From Prosapia bicincta (Eukaryota > Arthropoda > Insecta > Hemiptera > Cercopidae): 64,000 bases of DNA. This document shows, piece after piece, positions 1 through 12,667 of this stretch. The notes beneath the pieces are model-generated. The model was not told the origin of the DNA, did no database searches, and saw nothing but the letters and a program-made list of their open reading frames with translations. The stretch's first letter is position 1; every line of letters begins with the position of its first letter. The stretch spans positions 73,462,771 to 73,526,770 of the forward strand of contig JBAIZL010000001.1 of assembly GCA_036971475.1 (NCBI GenBank), in the 5' to 3' direction. Both the position numbers and the translations under genes were made by a program.

Positions 1-1099
1 TATCTCGCAGTGATACCCCACTCTGTCGACAATAGAGTATCAATTGTATTAACGTTTGCTTTCAGGTTTTGAGGTTTCGATTGCTTTACGGGATCACTTT
101 TGTGCTTTCGTAGCAGAGTAATCACATGTGACTGAAAGCATTGCATTTACGCCACAATGAATGATAAAGTATCACTGTACATTGAGAGGAAAAGAAATGA
201 CGATGTATTGAACTGAACGAGACATCAAACAGTTCTATTGATGTCAGTGTATTTACTGTAAATGGATTAAACAGGTCGCAGCTCTATTACTGTGGTTCTT
301 TTCATTTGCGTGATAGTTAATCACCGTAGTGCTTGCTTTTAATAAATGTTATTGAAGCATTAGGCCTTAAAGATCATTTATATATGTCTGGTTAAGGAAT
401 ATAAATCTTTTGTATTTTATTTTATCCTACCTATCTTCATTCTTTTTATCCTTAATTTATCTTAGTGTACCATTCGCTTTTATGTACAGACCTTAAAGCT
501 AACAGAGTTCTTTAGCACCAGCGAATCCTTTTAACCCCTGATTGTACTTTTTACCGTAAAATGCAATCAAGAAGAACCCATGCCCAAAATAGGCCTCGCG
601 AAACTTAACTCTATAAATTACTCTGAACGACAAATCGTAACATATGTTGCCAGTCTGGTATCGTTCGTATGTTATATTAAAATTTATGGTTTAATTACAG
701 ACGGAGGGAAATTTATTACCCTTGCACTGCTGGAAGATGACGTATAACTAATAAAGTGGCTCTGTTACATATGTGAAGATTTGTAGTGTAAAGATTTTTT
801 TAATTATCTCTTCTGTATTCTCTCACTTGTTCTAAGAAGAGCATGAAACCAGGAACATTAACAAAAATAAGTAATGTACCAGATTTTTATTGCAAGTAAA
901 AAAGCTTGTCACCTTAATATATATCGTTGTTTTGTTTTGGCAGGTGTTAGCTGTTCTTGGAACAAAGTGATTATAGCGGAAGAACAGTTGTATTTCCACA
1001 CACCCATTTACAACTCTAGGACGTTATATTAAGAAGATATAATAAGTCACATATTTTCTATAATTTTATCTGTGTGAGTTTCATCTGCCATAATATTTA
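1..1099. other. AT-rich flank with no recognised gene
   Basis: This is AT-rich sequence with stop codons in every frame. I see no ORF with recognisable motifs, no RNA gene and no clear transposon terminus. A short stretch before position 1100 leads into the block duplicated near 60.8 kb. Confidence 0.6.
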
Positions 1100-2040
1100 A
1101 AATGAAACATGTATTATATAAAAAAAAATTCAAAGTCAATTCCTACTGAAGTCAACAAAGAAAAATTTAATTTGAGTTACATTTTGTTTTATAATTACAA
1201 TAATATAAATATTTTTATACTTGTGACAGAATCAAAATATTATGTGACAAAATAGAAACCGATTTTCCTTGCAATTTTCAATTTCCTACTCTATACGGTT
1301 TATTATGTTGGACTATTATGTTTTGTTTGTAACTAATAATTCACTTTTTTTCTAATTTATGAAACCGATGGTGATCTATAGTTTCTCATTCTAGCCATCT
1401 GTTGTACTCACTTCATTGTTGGAAGTTCCATATATCTTTCAAATACATCTTCAAGTCGTAAATTTGTAGCAACGAGAAAGTTGGCTCAGTGATAAACTGC
1501 TGGAGATTAAACATGTAATAATTCAGTTCGAATTCGATCAGACATCACTTTAAACAAATTTATTTAAGGAAAAAAATGTATTAACTTGAACTGTAACCAA
1601 TTACAAGTAAAAAAAACCTATATGAACTAGTTTGTATGAATAAAAAATTACTTTGTATGATTGAAAATGTGTGCAAGATATATATGAGATATTTACATCG
1701 TTTCCAATGAGCTAGGGAAATCTATGTTATAACATATTTCCTTCCATACTGTACTACTATTGTCATATTGTAGTATGTATTTGCTTTGCAAGATGGATGA
1801 TCTTCAAAACGTCTTGAAACGCGTGGGTAAATAATAAATTGAGTGAGGCTGTAATGTTTTGTATCCTGTTTGTACCTAATGCTAAGTTTGTGGTATCATT
1901 TTATTTCCTGGCAGAATGGATGCACAGTATTGCAGGCAACTGTTGCAGTAAATGATTTGTTGCAGTGTCACTGATGACGATGAAATTGGTAATTGAAACG
2001 TGTATGAGGGCTAAAAATCCAGAGCTGAAAATTGCTTAAG
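1100..2040 (+). repeat. Diverged direct duplicate of 60755-61560
   Basis: The stretch from the phrase ending in cctactgaagtcaac through gagctgaaaattgctta reappears in the same order and orientation at about 60755-61560, with frequent substitutions and small indels. Two insertions separate the copies. One of about 190 bp (1411-1598) and one of about 1.5 kb (from 2041) are present here and absent there. The block is non-coding. In both places it leads into the 33-bp minisatellite, so block and minisatellite were probably duplicated as one unit. Confidence 0.85.
1411..1598 (+). mobile_element. Candidate tRNA-derived SINE insertion
   Basis: About 190 bp present here is missing from the otherwise colinear copy near 61.06 kb. 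Inside it are an A-box-like sequence (TTGGCTCAGTG, 1481-1491) and a B-box-like sequence (GTTCGAATTC, 1526-1535) at roughly the spacing of an RNA polymerase III tRNA promoter. That is the expected structure of a tRNA-derived SINE. I could not define its ends or a target duplication, and a deletion in the other copy would look the same. Confidence 0.4.
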
Positions 2041-3570
2041 GGGATCCGGACCTTGCGAAAAAAATATTTTCTACATTTTTTTTTTTTTATTTGCCTAAAT
2101 TAATCTACAGAATTTTCCTCTTCAAATGATGTATAATTTGTAATCATACTAGTTTTCTTTCACTATTTATTTTTTATTTCAATTATCCTCAACTACTAAG
2201 TTTTTCTTAATTTGTGGTTGGGTCAACTCTTTAGTCGGTCTGTTGAAAAGTATAATGTTATGTATACACAGTATCTAGGTGATGGTGACAGCAAGTCTTT
2301 CAAGTCTGTTTATGAAGCCAAACCTTATGCTGATATTCAAATAACTAAACTGGAGTGTATTGCTCACATACAGAAAAGATTGGGGAGCCGACTAAGATAA
2401 ATAAAACAAGAAATGAAGGGTAAAAAACTTTCAGATAATCTGCCTATTGGATGAGAAAACCGGTTAACTGATGCTACCATTGGCCAATTGCAAACCTACT
2501 ATGGTAACGCAATAAGAAAAAATCTAGACTCTGTCAAAAATATGCAACAAGCTACTTGGGCAATATAGTTTCACAAGCTGTCAACAGATGAACACCCATG
2601 TCATGGTTTATGTCCTTCTACGCCAGATACCTGGTGTAAATACAAAAGATTTCTCCAAAATAATGATGAGGGAAATTACAAGCATGAAAGAAGTATTGCT
2701 GGTGCAATAACCTGGAGGTTATTAAGCTGGAGGTAATTAAACCAGTTTTTAAAGATCTTGCAGATCCAGTTTTATTGCAAAGGTGTGCACACGGTAAAAC
2801 TCAAAATGCTAATGAGTCGTTTAATAGCATTGTGTGGACTACAGTGCCCAAAAAAGTTTTTGTAGGAATTAAAACTTTGAGCTTAGGAGTTTATGATAGT
2901 GGGTCATGTTTCAATGAAGGCTACAAAAGTAAGTGCAAGGTATTTCAGAGATCGGGACTGAAACCTGGGTTATTTATGGTAACGGCTATGAAAACTTTAG
3001 ATGCAGAAAAAATAAGAAGTTCAGAAAAAGAATTTTCTGATTATGAAAGAGATGCTAGAAGAAGAAGGAGGTTTTTCAAAAAGAAGTTGGAAGAAGAATA
3101 TGACAATTTGTCTGACTATGAAGCTGGAATTCATTAAGGTTGGACAGTTTTTATTATGTCGTTTCAGTTTTTTGCGATTTCCCGATAATTTGTTGTTTTT
3201 GAGACATAAGGAACATTTTCTCATAGACCGGTTAAGGTAATTGACCGAGATTTTCAGGGTACATTACAGGCATAAAGATACAACGTTTGACCAGAGGAAA
3301 GTTTGGTAACATTAAATTAAATCAATTTAGCACAATTGCAAGGCAAATATAGAAAGAGTTCAAACATGTTGCCGAAAAAAAATTTTTTATTAAACTAAAA
3401 ATGGAAAAAAATGCTCTAGTCAATGGTTGTAAAAGGGTCTCATAAAACACTGGTAAAAATTTCAAATTGATAACTTGTAAGTGTGCTGAGAAAATGTTCC
3501 TCATGTTAGTATGGAGTAGCATACAAGGTTTACTTAAAGATTTACTTTAAAGAATCCCTTATAGATTTAC
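2041..3570 (+). mobile_element. Decayed Mutator-like DNA transposon insertion
   Basis: About 1.5 kb separates the end of the duplicated block (gaaaattgctta) from the minisatellite. In the second copy of this unit, near 61.56 kb, the two are almost adjacent, so this is an insertion. It contains remnants of a transposase of the Mutator-like type described in the next entry. A sequence like ggggatccggacc starts at about 2040 and could be a terminus, but I see no convincing inverted partner near 3550. Confidence 0.55.
2212..3137 (+). pseudogene. Mutator-like transposase remnant
   Basis: Two open segments (2212-2400 and 2775-3137), joined by frameshifted sequence, resemble the C-terminal half of the Mutator-like transposase domain family common in arthropods and cnidarians. 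The first holds the YLGDGDSKSF stretch. The intervening DNA still encodes a readable STDEHPCHGLCP-like stretch. The second holds GKTQNANESFNS followed by a VPKKVFVG stretch, the most recognisable signature of that family. It ends in a K/R- and E-rich tail. The N-terminal catalytic part is absent and there are several stops, so it cannot be functional. The assignment rests on remembered family motifs, not on a search. Confidence 0.55.
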
Positions 3571-3596
3571 TTTATCAAATTATAGGCAAAAAGGTC

Positions 3597-4950
3597 GGAG
3601 ATGACTGTCCGGCAGAAGACTACCTGGAAGGATATGACTGCCGCTTAGAAGGCTGCTTAGAAGGAAATGACTGTCTGGTAGAAGAATGCTTGGAAGGATA
3701 TGACTGTCCGGTAGAAGAATGCCTAAAAGGAAATGACTGTCCAGTAGAAGACTGCCTAGAAGGAAATGACTGTCCGGTAGAAGGCTGCTTAGAAGGCAAT
3801 GACTGTCCAGTAGAAGGCTGCTTAGAAGGAAATGACTGTCCGGTAGAAGACTGCTTAGAAGGAAATGACTGTCCAGTAGAAAGCTGCTTAGAAGAAAATG
3901 ACTGTCCGGTAGAAGACTACCTGGAAGGTTATGACTGCCGCTTAGAAGGCTGCTTAGAGGGAATTGACTTTCTGGTAGAAAGCTGCCTTAAAAAAATGAA
4001 TGTCCAGTAGAAGAATATTTAAAAGAAAATAACTATTCTTTTGAAGACTGCCTGGAATGATATGACTGTCTGGTAGAACTCTGCCTACAAGGAAATGACT
4101 CTCAGGTAGAAGATTATTTAACAGGAAATAACGGTACGGTAGAAGACTGCCTAGAAGGAAATGTCTGTCCGGTAGACGGCCGACTAGAATGAAATGACTG
4201 ACTGGTAGAAGGCTGCCTAGGAAGAAATGACTGACTTGTAGAAGATTATCTAGAAGGAAATGACTGTTTGGTAGAAGACTGCCTAGAAGGACATGAGTCT
4301 GGTGGAGGGCTGCCTAGAAGGAAATGACTGTCCGTTAGAAGATTATCTAGAAGGAAGTGAGTGGCCAGTAAAGCCTGCCTTGAAGGAAATGACTGTCCGG
4401 TAGAAGAATATTTAACAGGAAATAACTGTCCGTTAGAATAATGCTTGAAAAGATATGACTGTCCGGTAGAAGGCTGCCTAAAAGGAAATGACTGTCCAGT
4501 AGAAGACTGCCTAGAAGGAAATGACTGTCTGGTAGAAGACTACCTGGAAGGTTATGACTGCCGCTTAGAAGGCTGCTTAGAAGGAAACGACTATTTGGTA
4601 GAAAGCTGCCTAAAAAATGAATGTCCAGTGGAAGTATATTTAAAAGAAAATAACTTTTCTGTAGAAGACTGCCTGGAAGGATATGACTGTCTGGTATAAG
4701 ACTGCCTACAAGGGAATGACTCTCAGGTAGAAGATTATTTAACAGGAAATAACGGTACGGTAGAAGACTGCCTAGAAGGAAATGAATGTCTGGTAGAAGG
4801 CAACCTAGACGGAAACGGCTTTCCGATAGAAGGTTGCCTAGAAGGAGATGACTGACTGGGAGGATATGACCTCTTGAGAGGAGATGACTGCGCAGCCGGA
4901 GATTCCTTAAAACGAGTTGACTGATTTACAGGAAAGGTTTTCCTTGCAAA
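3597..4950 (+). repeat. 33-bp minisatellite encoding an 11-residue period
   Basis: About 40 degenerate tandem copies of a 33-bp unit, roughly GAAGGAAATGACTGTCCGG then TAGAAGRCTGCCTA. Because 33 is a multiple of three, open frames arise (3690-4010 and 4445-4699) that read as an 11-residue repeat (EGNDCPVEDCL). Frames are broken by indels and stops, and there is no start context or splice signal, so I treat it as a satellite and not as a gene. Unit variants such as GGTTATGACTGCCGC recur in the same order near 3620, 3930 and 4550, which shows higher-order duplication. Confidence 0.9.
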
Positions 4951-6240
4951 TAAACTACACCCTCTGCCTATACGGTACATATAAGATTTAAGCTTCTTTA
5001 TTTAATCCAACCTTGTGGTTTCTAAAACGGTGATAAGAATCGAGCAATCCCATGTCTTAAAATAGTAAACATGGAATTAGAAATGTTAATTATTTATTGT
5101 CCTCTTTCTTACTTATAAAATATATTTTATCTTTAAAAATCAGAAAAAAATCAACAAATCTCTAAGCAGATCTTTCTTTTTGCTCCTTTACCAGAGTTTT
5201 TATTACTCCGAAAATACGCAGACGTCGGTTAAATTTTATTAATATATTAGACATTAAATACGTTCGGGTCAACTTGGCAGAGTCCGTGGATTTAAGTAGC
5301 TTACTTATTGCCGGCTATTCTGTGAAAGGCATTATTATAATACGGTCCTCGGTTTATAAACTTCCGGAAGTAAAATCCCAGAGTTACTGTCGAGTCCTAA
5401 ATCCCGCTAATATTTTACGTGATTAAAGCTTCGTTATGGGGACTAGGGCGAACGTTTTCACCATTGTACAACGTTTAATTTAAAGTCAATATTACTTGAA
5501 CAGTGTTTATATCTTTTCTCTGTGTTATGCACAAATAATGTACTTGTGTTAACTGTTTTATTCAAAGTATTTATAATATAAATTTAAGAATGTGTATATG
5601 CAGTTACTTCTTACTTTGTTCTTTTTCATATTGGTTATAATATTAATAATATGCAAAGAACGAATCTATTTTACTGCATTAGTTTGGTTTTTCAGAGAAC
5701 ATTTACGATTTGTATTCCTTTTAATCCGAGATTCTGTTGCCGAGGATGTAGTCAGGATTGAATTTTTGGTTAGTCAACCGAGTAGTTTGGGAATCTGAAA
5801 TAGTCCTCAGTAAAATGGGATACTGTCATCATTTCCGGCATTCAGAGAAAATTTTGAAAGAAATATAGGTTAATTTCTTTAAAATTAGTAATTGTTGTCA
5901 ACAATAATATCTGTACAAAAATGCTAGCGAGTTGTTATTGTAGGACGTTTATAAAATAATCAAGGAGGACACGCTCTCTGGGTTCATTCCAGTCTGAAAC
6001 AAGTGGTTTAGTTTATTCGTTGCTTGTACAGAACTTGTACGGAATGTGCTAGACGTTACAGAACGAAATACGTCGAGAACAGATAAGATCCGGTCAAGTA
6101 TGTTGGCCATCTCGTTTACAGAGTGTTCCGAAGGTCATATGGAACGAGACCAAATTCTGCTGACGCAGAACAAGCCATAACCAAATAGATGCACAAATTG
6201 TAAAAGAAATGAATTTGTCGGGGTCTATTGAAAATAAAGT
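4951..6240. other. No recognised feature
   Basis: AT-rich sequence. The longest open stretch (5592-5798, hydrophobic) has no recognisable motif and looks like chance. Nothing else can be supported here. Confidence 0.5.
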
Positions 6241-6576
6241 GAAATGAAATTGAAATGGGAAAAACTATTTAATAGGTAAACTGTCAATTGTTTGAATTAC
6301 CCACCAAGGGATTGATAGGCAATGGGTTTTACTCAGAGTCCAACTGCTTTTTGTTATCGGCTTCAGGAAGAGGGATGGGGGGGGGGTCTTTTCAATTATA
6401 TGACTGCATGGAACACTAATTATTGCCACATACATACATATTGCTTTGTACATAAAATAAATATCTAATAAACCAGTTAAGACTATATAAATAAATCAAC
6501 AAGTTTCCTTATCTTATCAGTTACTGCGAGACGTTCACCGTACTTTGACCATCAGTGTCCTGTTAGTGCTTCAGTA

Positions 6577-7465
6577 TTGATCATGTCACTGATACGTTTA
6601 GTTCGTGAGATAGATATTAAGGGAAAAGCAGTAAGTTATTTTCGTAATAAAGGAATACTACATAACACGCGTAATTGTGATGACGGACACGAAATGTCGC
6701 CAAGTTTGACAAATGCTCATGATCGGAGGCGGTGTAACAGAAAAGTTTGCCGCGTTTTAGTTGGCCTGAGGAAAGGTACTTGGCTCGAAGCAAGTAAACT
6801 TGCTTTTGAAACTATTATTTTTTTCATATACTCGTGGTCAAAAGAGTACACTACCACTAAGTTTTGTGTGGAAGAATTAGGTATGAGTGCAGGTTCAATA
6901 ACCGATTGGAAAAATTATTTAAAAGAAGTAAGTGCACATTCCATTCTTAATAATAAAACGAAAATTGGCGGTGTAAATAAAACTATCGAAATTGACGAGT
7001 CGTGTTTTTCGAAAACCAAAATTCATGTTGGCCGAGTTTATCCTCAACAATGGGTGTTTGGTGGGATCTGTAGGGAGGATGACAAGTGCTTCCTGTACGC
7101 TGTACCAAACAGATCAGCTGAAATGCTACTTCACTATAAAATACTGTATTGAGCCGGGAACTACTATCATTTCAGATATTTGGAACTCTTACAGTGGCTT
7201 AACAAGTACACCTGACATGAAGTATATCCATCTTACAGTTAATCATTCTGAAAACTTTGTTGACCCCATAAGCGGAGCTCATACCCAAAGAATAGAATCA
7301 TTGTGGTCTTCTGCCAAAAGGCGTAACCGTAAAGAGTGTGGAACCAGTAGAAACGTAATCGAATGTTACTTGTGTGAGTTTCTTTGGCGAAAATATAACC
7401 ACGGAAATGATCTCTTCGAACAAAATATCGAGGATATTAAAGTATTTTGGCTACCAGAAGCCTGA
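6577..7465 (+). pseudogene. Merlin-type (IS1016/ISXO2-like) transposase, frameshifted
   Basis: Two overlapping open frames, 6577-7152 and 6992-7465, together form a transposase of the ISXO2-like DDE class found in Merlin elements. The N-terminus has a degraded zinc-ribbon-like Cys/His cluster. Frame 1 carries IEIDESCFSKTK (first catalytic Asp near residue 140), GRVYPQQWVFGG and the FLYAVPNRSAE strand. Frame 2 supplies ISDIWNSYSG (second Asp), NHSENFVDP and HTQRIESLWS (Glu). The frame changes between about 7120 and 7150, just before the EPGTT segment, so one small indel breaks the gene. Otherwise the sequence is well preserved, suggesting a fairly recent loss. A polyadenylation-like AATAAA lies a little downstream. 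Termini and target duplication were not found. Confidence 0.85.
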
Positions 7466-9085
7466 ATATCATATCAATGTTTAATTTTAATAAATTCAAG
7501 AAATAAATTTGTGTGCTAAATGTTCTTTGTTTATGTATTTTGAGAAATAAAGTATATTACTATTTTTTGGTCTAAAACCTGTCTAAAACCTTTCATTTTA
7601 TGGATAATGTTATCAGTTGAGGTAAGAAAAAAAGCTTTTATATTACTATGTTTTCATAGAAAATATTTTGTGCTATGCGGTCGTATAATAGAAAAGACCC
7701 GGATGGGGTATTGTAGAGGCATTTATCCACGTTTTAACCTACATTTACATCGTCTGTATAAAATTGACTGGTCGAACCTGGTTTCCCCAAGGATAGACAT
7801 TCAATTAGCTGTTGTGCGGAAGAGTGTAGAAGAAGGAAAGGTGGTGAAAACAATTATGGTTGGAAGAAGTACCAATCTTTCGATTTTAAATCCATGTCAA
7901 AAAACACAAACATAATTATGGAAAAAATTCCAATATAGAGCATATAACACACGTGATTCCCGCTCTGGTGATGGGGGTGCTTATAGGCAGGTGACAGTAT
8001 GCAAGAGTCTTGCGACCTTGCTGTAAGGCCTAAACTCGTCTTCTAAACGTACTTACCGCCCATCGGAAATTAAAACAGACCACTTTCCAAAACTAGTCGA
8101 GACCATTAGGGCGTAAATAGTTTGTTGTTTACTATAAAATACATCTTGTACTTGACTACGAAACTATAGGTTTTAAGTTCGATTCCCAATAGTGCCAAAG
8201 AATTTTATGTTTATTTTCAGGTCTCAGGTCGACTCAACCAATTACAATAATAGCCTACGGCAAACCTAGGTTGATAATGCTCAGTGGAAGTGTAGTGTTG
8301 GTAGCATTGCCTCTCTTTAGCACCGTATAACTCAGGTAAAGCCTGCTTCAACTAGATCATGTGTCACGCCATAATAAGGTGTTATTATTACAAATATTGT
8401 TAATATATGCTTCCATTTAAATCCCGACAAACTGAATGTTTTGATGAATGTTTTGTTGAATAAAAATTATTTTGAAATGTATTTTAGAAAGCACAGTAGG
8501 GAGATAGTGAAAATTATTTTCTGCCCACTCGTAAAGCGTTGCCTAAGACATATAGTCTGAGCACAATAGAATATTTTATTACTGTGCGTTATTGTGAGTC
8601 GAGCTCATTTTATGACGTCAGTTTATAATGGTGTTCCTTATCGTTACCGTTTCCCGGTCCCGTTGTCCTCCCAACGTCCTTGAGCAAAGTTGTAAGCACT
8701 ACGCGATATTAATACTCTATTATATCATTGGATATCGATGTTTGCTTTCTGAGGAGTTTTTTGAGTAACTCAGTAATTTATTGTTTGATGTAATCAATTA
8801 ACAAATGTAGAGTTTAAAATGGAGTTTAAGTTTGTATGTATGTATGCACTTGTGTATTTAACTACTGAAACATTGTTTTCAAGAATTAATTTATCACTCA
8901 CAGTGTAAGAAACCAAAACAAGAATCTTGGTAATTTGAGAGTCGACGTTTTAGGCCTATGTTATACTTTTCAATATTTGAAGACACATACACACTTTCTC
9001 CCCAGAATTTTGTACTAGTTATTTTATAAAACATGCCACGATAGTATGTACTAATAAAATATAATAGTTTATACCTAATCTTTTT
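7466..9085. other. No recognised gene; possible SINE-like B box
   Basis: No ORF with motifs. The stretch near 8173-8184 reads aagttcgattccc, a good match to an RNA polymerase III B box, and about 70 bp upstream is weakly A-box-like sequence, so a decayed tRNA-derived SINE may lie around 8100-8220. The 102-codon open frame at 7607-7915 has no family features and I do not call it. Confidence 0.35.
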
Positions 9086-12000
9086 AAGTTCAGTTGTGAA
9101 GTGCTCTTGTATTTAAAAATATAAGAAGGCCGTCATTAGTCTCTCCCTCTACTTCGTGTGGCGTCTGACCCACATAACGGCACCATGGTTGTTACACGAG
9201 CATTTTTGTTAATAGATATAATCTAAATATTCTAACGATTTGTGAGCAATGAGGTTGGATAACATAGTTCAAGAAGGACATATGGAAGATGTCATGTCAT
9301 TCCTGCTTCGGGATCGTAAGAATTTCCTACTTTTTACCTAAATATGACAGATTTATACTTATGTTCATTCCTTGATATGCTATAGAAAATGTATTGCATC
9401 TTTACTCCTTTCTATTCGTGGTTTTTACATTTGAAACTGAAGATGAATACTATAGAAAGAGACGCCGCTACTGACACATTCAGCTGCTAGAATACATTAA
9501 GCAAAACTTTGCATATGTACCTTTTGCTTTACTATAACAATTTGCTATGATTGTGTAAATAAGGCTCCCCTGGAGTTTAAAACGGGACACATCTCCAGTT
9601 GCAATAAGTTGCTGCCAGAGCGAGGGGCGTGAAGGATCATTAGTGTTGCATAGGGGCCACATAATAGGAGCAATGCATTAGTGTTTGTTAATGGGTTAGT
9701 GTTTATAATGTGTGAGTCTAATCGCTTCAATTTGTAGCGTATAACCTGTTCGTATTATTCAGTAATAACCACATATTTAAACAAACTCTTTTTTTGTTTT
9801 CTGCAATGTTCCTGTTGGAAATGTATGAATTCTCTTATATATGAGTTTTAATTCACTTAAAACTCAGCCAATAAAATAAAATATAGTAGGAAATATTATT
9901 AATATTTTCTACTATTGACACACGGGAGCAGCACTTAGCAAAACTGTTTGGTAACTATCATGTTACCGCCTAAACTTCCTTACCTCGGAAGGTACACGAC
10001 GTTACGTAGTGACAAGACAATAGCCTGCAGTGCTCAGGTTAAGTCAGAAAGAAAGACCCGTTGCATCAGTGAAGGTAGATACTACAGGATTATGAAATTT
10101 AAGAATGTACAAAAACACGAAACAAGACCATAAGTGAACAAACAAAACAAAGGCACTCTTTAACCACATAACAAAACATCTGCGTCAAAACCTCCACAGT
10201 TTAGCTCAACAACGCCTCCTAGTGGCTAACCAAAACACCGGTGAAGATAACTAAGTGATCTTATTAATTAATGTTGAAAAGATTATGATTATTTCTTAAA
10301 ATTTACTTTAATTATTTTTTTGTCAAGTCATTATTTTAGTAGTAAATTGTATGGTTTGATCTACAAGATCATATTTTGACTTTTTGTGTATATTTTAAAA
10401 TTTAATTTTGTCAAGTGAAAATATATGTTTTCACTGCTTGGTTTCAACAGGGGATATATATATTTTGTAAATCCGAAACTGTTTTTATTCAACTCATCCC
10501 ATTCTCATTGTGTTAGTGTTTAAGTGTAAACATAATTACGTCCAGTTCGCTGACCTGAGCAGTTATATTCGTTCTCATTTCCGCTGCCTTTGGTATTTCT
10601 TCAGCAGTAATTAAGTGACATGAAAGCACAGTACTTTCAGCTTGATATTGTTTCTCGGCTACTGGCCTTACATGTTGCACAGGCAGTTTTAAAAAAAGCA
10701 CTTTGACATGTTTTACATTGCTTACGTGATTAGATATATTTCAATTTGCTTTATTGTGTGAGAAGGCATATAATAACAATATGCGTTAACGTATCTAATC
10801 AGCTGTTAACTGCAGCAGGCCTAGAACACGGTGTTGGGATCGAAATTACAGATATAATTCCAGGTCACGTGCGACAGAGTTTTTAACCTCCCGAACTCAC
10901 AGTGAATATCGTAAAGAAATCTTACTGATGTACATAAATCCTATAATAAGCAATACGATTTTTCGATTGTCATGACATTTATCACTTATTTATCAATTTA
11001 CTTCGCATAAACCGTAATTTACTGAATATTCTCAGCAGACGCTTTTCACAATAGATCCGTGCATTGCTCAGTTCTTTTGGGCACGGATAGGACCTGCTCC
11101 TAAGTTGTGTTGTGTTGGTATGAGTCTGTGGTGGATTATTGTTCATAGAGTAGTTGTTAATTTTGTGGTAATTACAGTATTTGATTATGAGTGTGTTTTG
11201 TCATTTAAGGAGAAGAAGAAGAACCTCAAGACGAACAACACAAACACTGTAAGTTTTATTAATAAAATACCTGTTGTGATATCTCGTTGGATTAGTGGTA
11301 GTAAGAACGTTTAGTTTTAAAGACAATTGTTTTGTTTTAAAGGTATATTAGGGTTTCACCTCCTATATTGTTTTTATGAATACAAATGTTACTTAAAAAT
11401 ACATTTCGATAGATATAATTTTTAATAAATAACTTTAAAAAATACACACACAGTAACTTTAAAAACAAAACTTAAATCCGGGTGTTCAATTTTTTATTTT
11501 CAACAGAGTTATATTACGAATAAGTGCAAGGTAATCGGTTGTGATAGATTTGGCTGAACAAAGCCAAAACATAAATTGTGTAAAGTGAGCTAACCGGTTA
11601 CAGAAGCGAAAGAGTAGGCTCCATTTTTCGCGAAAGTATTACCTTGGAAAACGTACTGTTCCTGCATCCACCCTAACTGGACACTTTGTTTCTTTGTAAA
11701 GTAGCCATATAATAAAAACAGCCTCACATTCAAATTTAAAAAAAAATATTGCACTCCCGAGGTTTCGATATTACAAATACATTAAAGTACCAATGCCTGT
11801 ATGACGTCGTATGTTGAACAGTATCGTTAATTAGACATTGTTCGATTTGAAACTCCTAACATTCTCTTCATTCCTTTTAGAAATATTTGTGTACATTTAA
11901 GTATATTTTTCTGCCTTCCTTACTTTACAATATTTTCCTCGGTTGACGAGTTTTAGAATGTCTTCATTTCCACAACTCTCATTAATAAGGATTACAAATT

Positions 12001-12290
12001 AGGCTTTGAAAATGAGGTCATTCCGATACGCGTCCACAAATGAAAATATTGTAAAGATAGGAAAGGCAGAAAAATGTATGGTTGTATATACATATATGTA
12101 TATATCAATTGTATAGTTCCGTTTACTAAGCTATATTAATTCATTGCAGCTGTGAGTATCCATGATCGTCATAAGAGCTGCAATCACTCCCTGTCACGTC
12201 ATCCCCAAGGGTTTGCTACTGAACCCCAACGCAATAAAAACATAGTCTCACTTTAGAAATATCATTCACAAGTCGCCGAGTAATAAAAAC
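9086..12290 (+). repeat. 3.2 kb direct duplicate of 50871-55672
   Basis: From gttcagttgtgaag to the stretch around cactttagaaatatcattcac, this block matches 50871-55672 in the same orientation with many substitutions and indels. The second copy is longer, mainly because of a non-LTR insertion. Corresponding open frames (11105-11314 here, 52944-53150 there) diverge without evident protein constraint. The block carries no recognisable gene. It is the immediate left flank of the Polinton. Confidence 0.9.
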
Positions 12291-12661
12291 AACCGACTTG
12301 TGGCTTGTATATACACACCAAGTACAAGAATAACAATTGGTACGGCTGGCTAGGCGCGGGTAAATATTGCTCACTCGCTGTAAATAAATACGGCTGTAAA
12401 CCGAGATGATTGTAACAACAAAGTGGAAACATTGTCGCAACCTCGTCACGTACAACGTCGCGGGGCGATATTTTTGTCGAGTGTAATCAGGTATATCCGC
12501 TCTCTTTATGTCTCTGTTACTCTGTCCGTAACTATCGCAGAGAAACGCTAATTAAACACATTTTAATTAGTGTATAAATAAGTCCTTATATAGGTAAATA
12601 ATATTTCAAGTAAATATTACTTGACAAACGCTTTAAATTATTATTATGAATAAAATGATTA
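12291..12661. other. Left host flank of the Polinton
   Basis: Non-coding AT-rich sequence between the duplicated block and the element. No motif was recognised. Confidence 0.5.
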
Positions 12662-12667
12662 GACGTT
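12662..12667 (+). repeat. 6-bp target site duplication GACGTT, left copy
   Basis: GACGTT directly precedes the element terminus AGTAGATCT at 12668. The identical hexamer directly follows the right terminus at 38134-38139 and, inverted, stands at 24497-24502. Polintons make 6-bp duplications and their termini begin with AG, so this marks a genuine insertion whose two ends are now 25 kb apart. Confidence 0.85.

Noticed and set aside
3690..4699. Cys-rich 11-residue repeat protein
   Set aside because: Frames are broken repeatedly by indels and stops, no promoter or splice context is seen, and the sequence behaves as a minisatellite.
3597..4950. CRISPR-like array
   Set aside because: Units are contiguous with no unique spacers, and the DNA is eukaryotic.
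7607..7915. 102-codon ORF downstream of Merlin
   Set aside because: No motif, no relation to the transposase and composition like surrounding AT-rich DNA.
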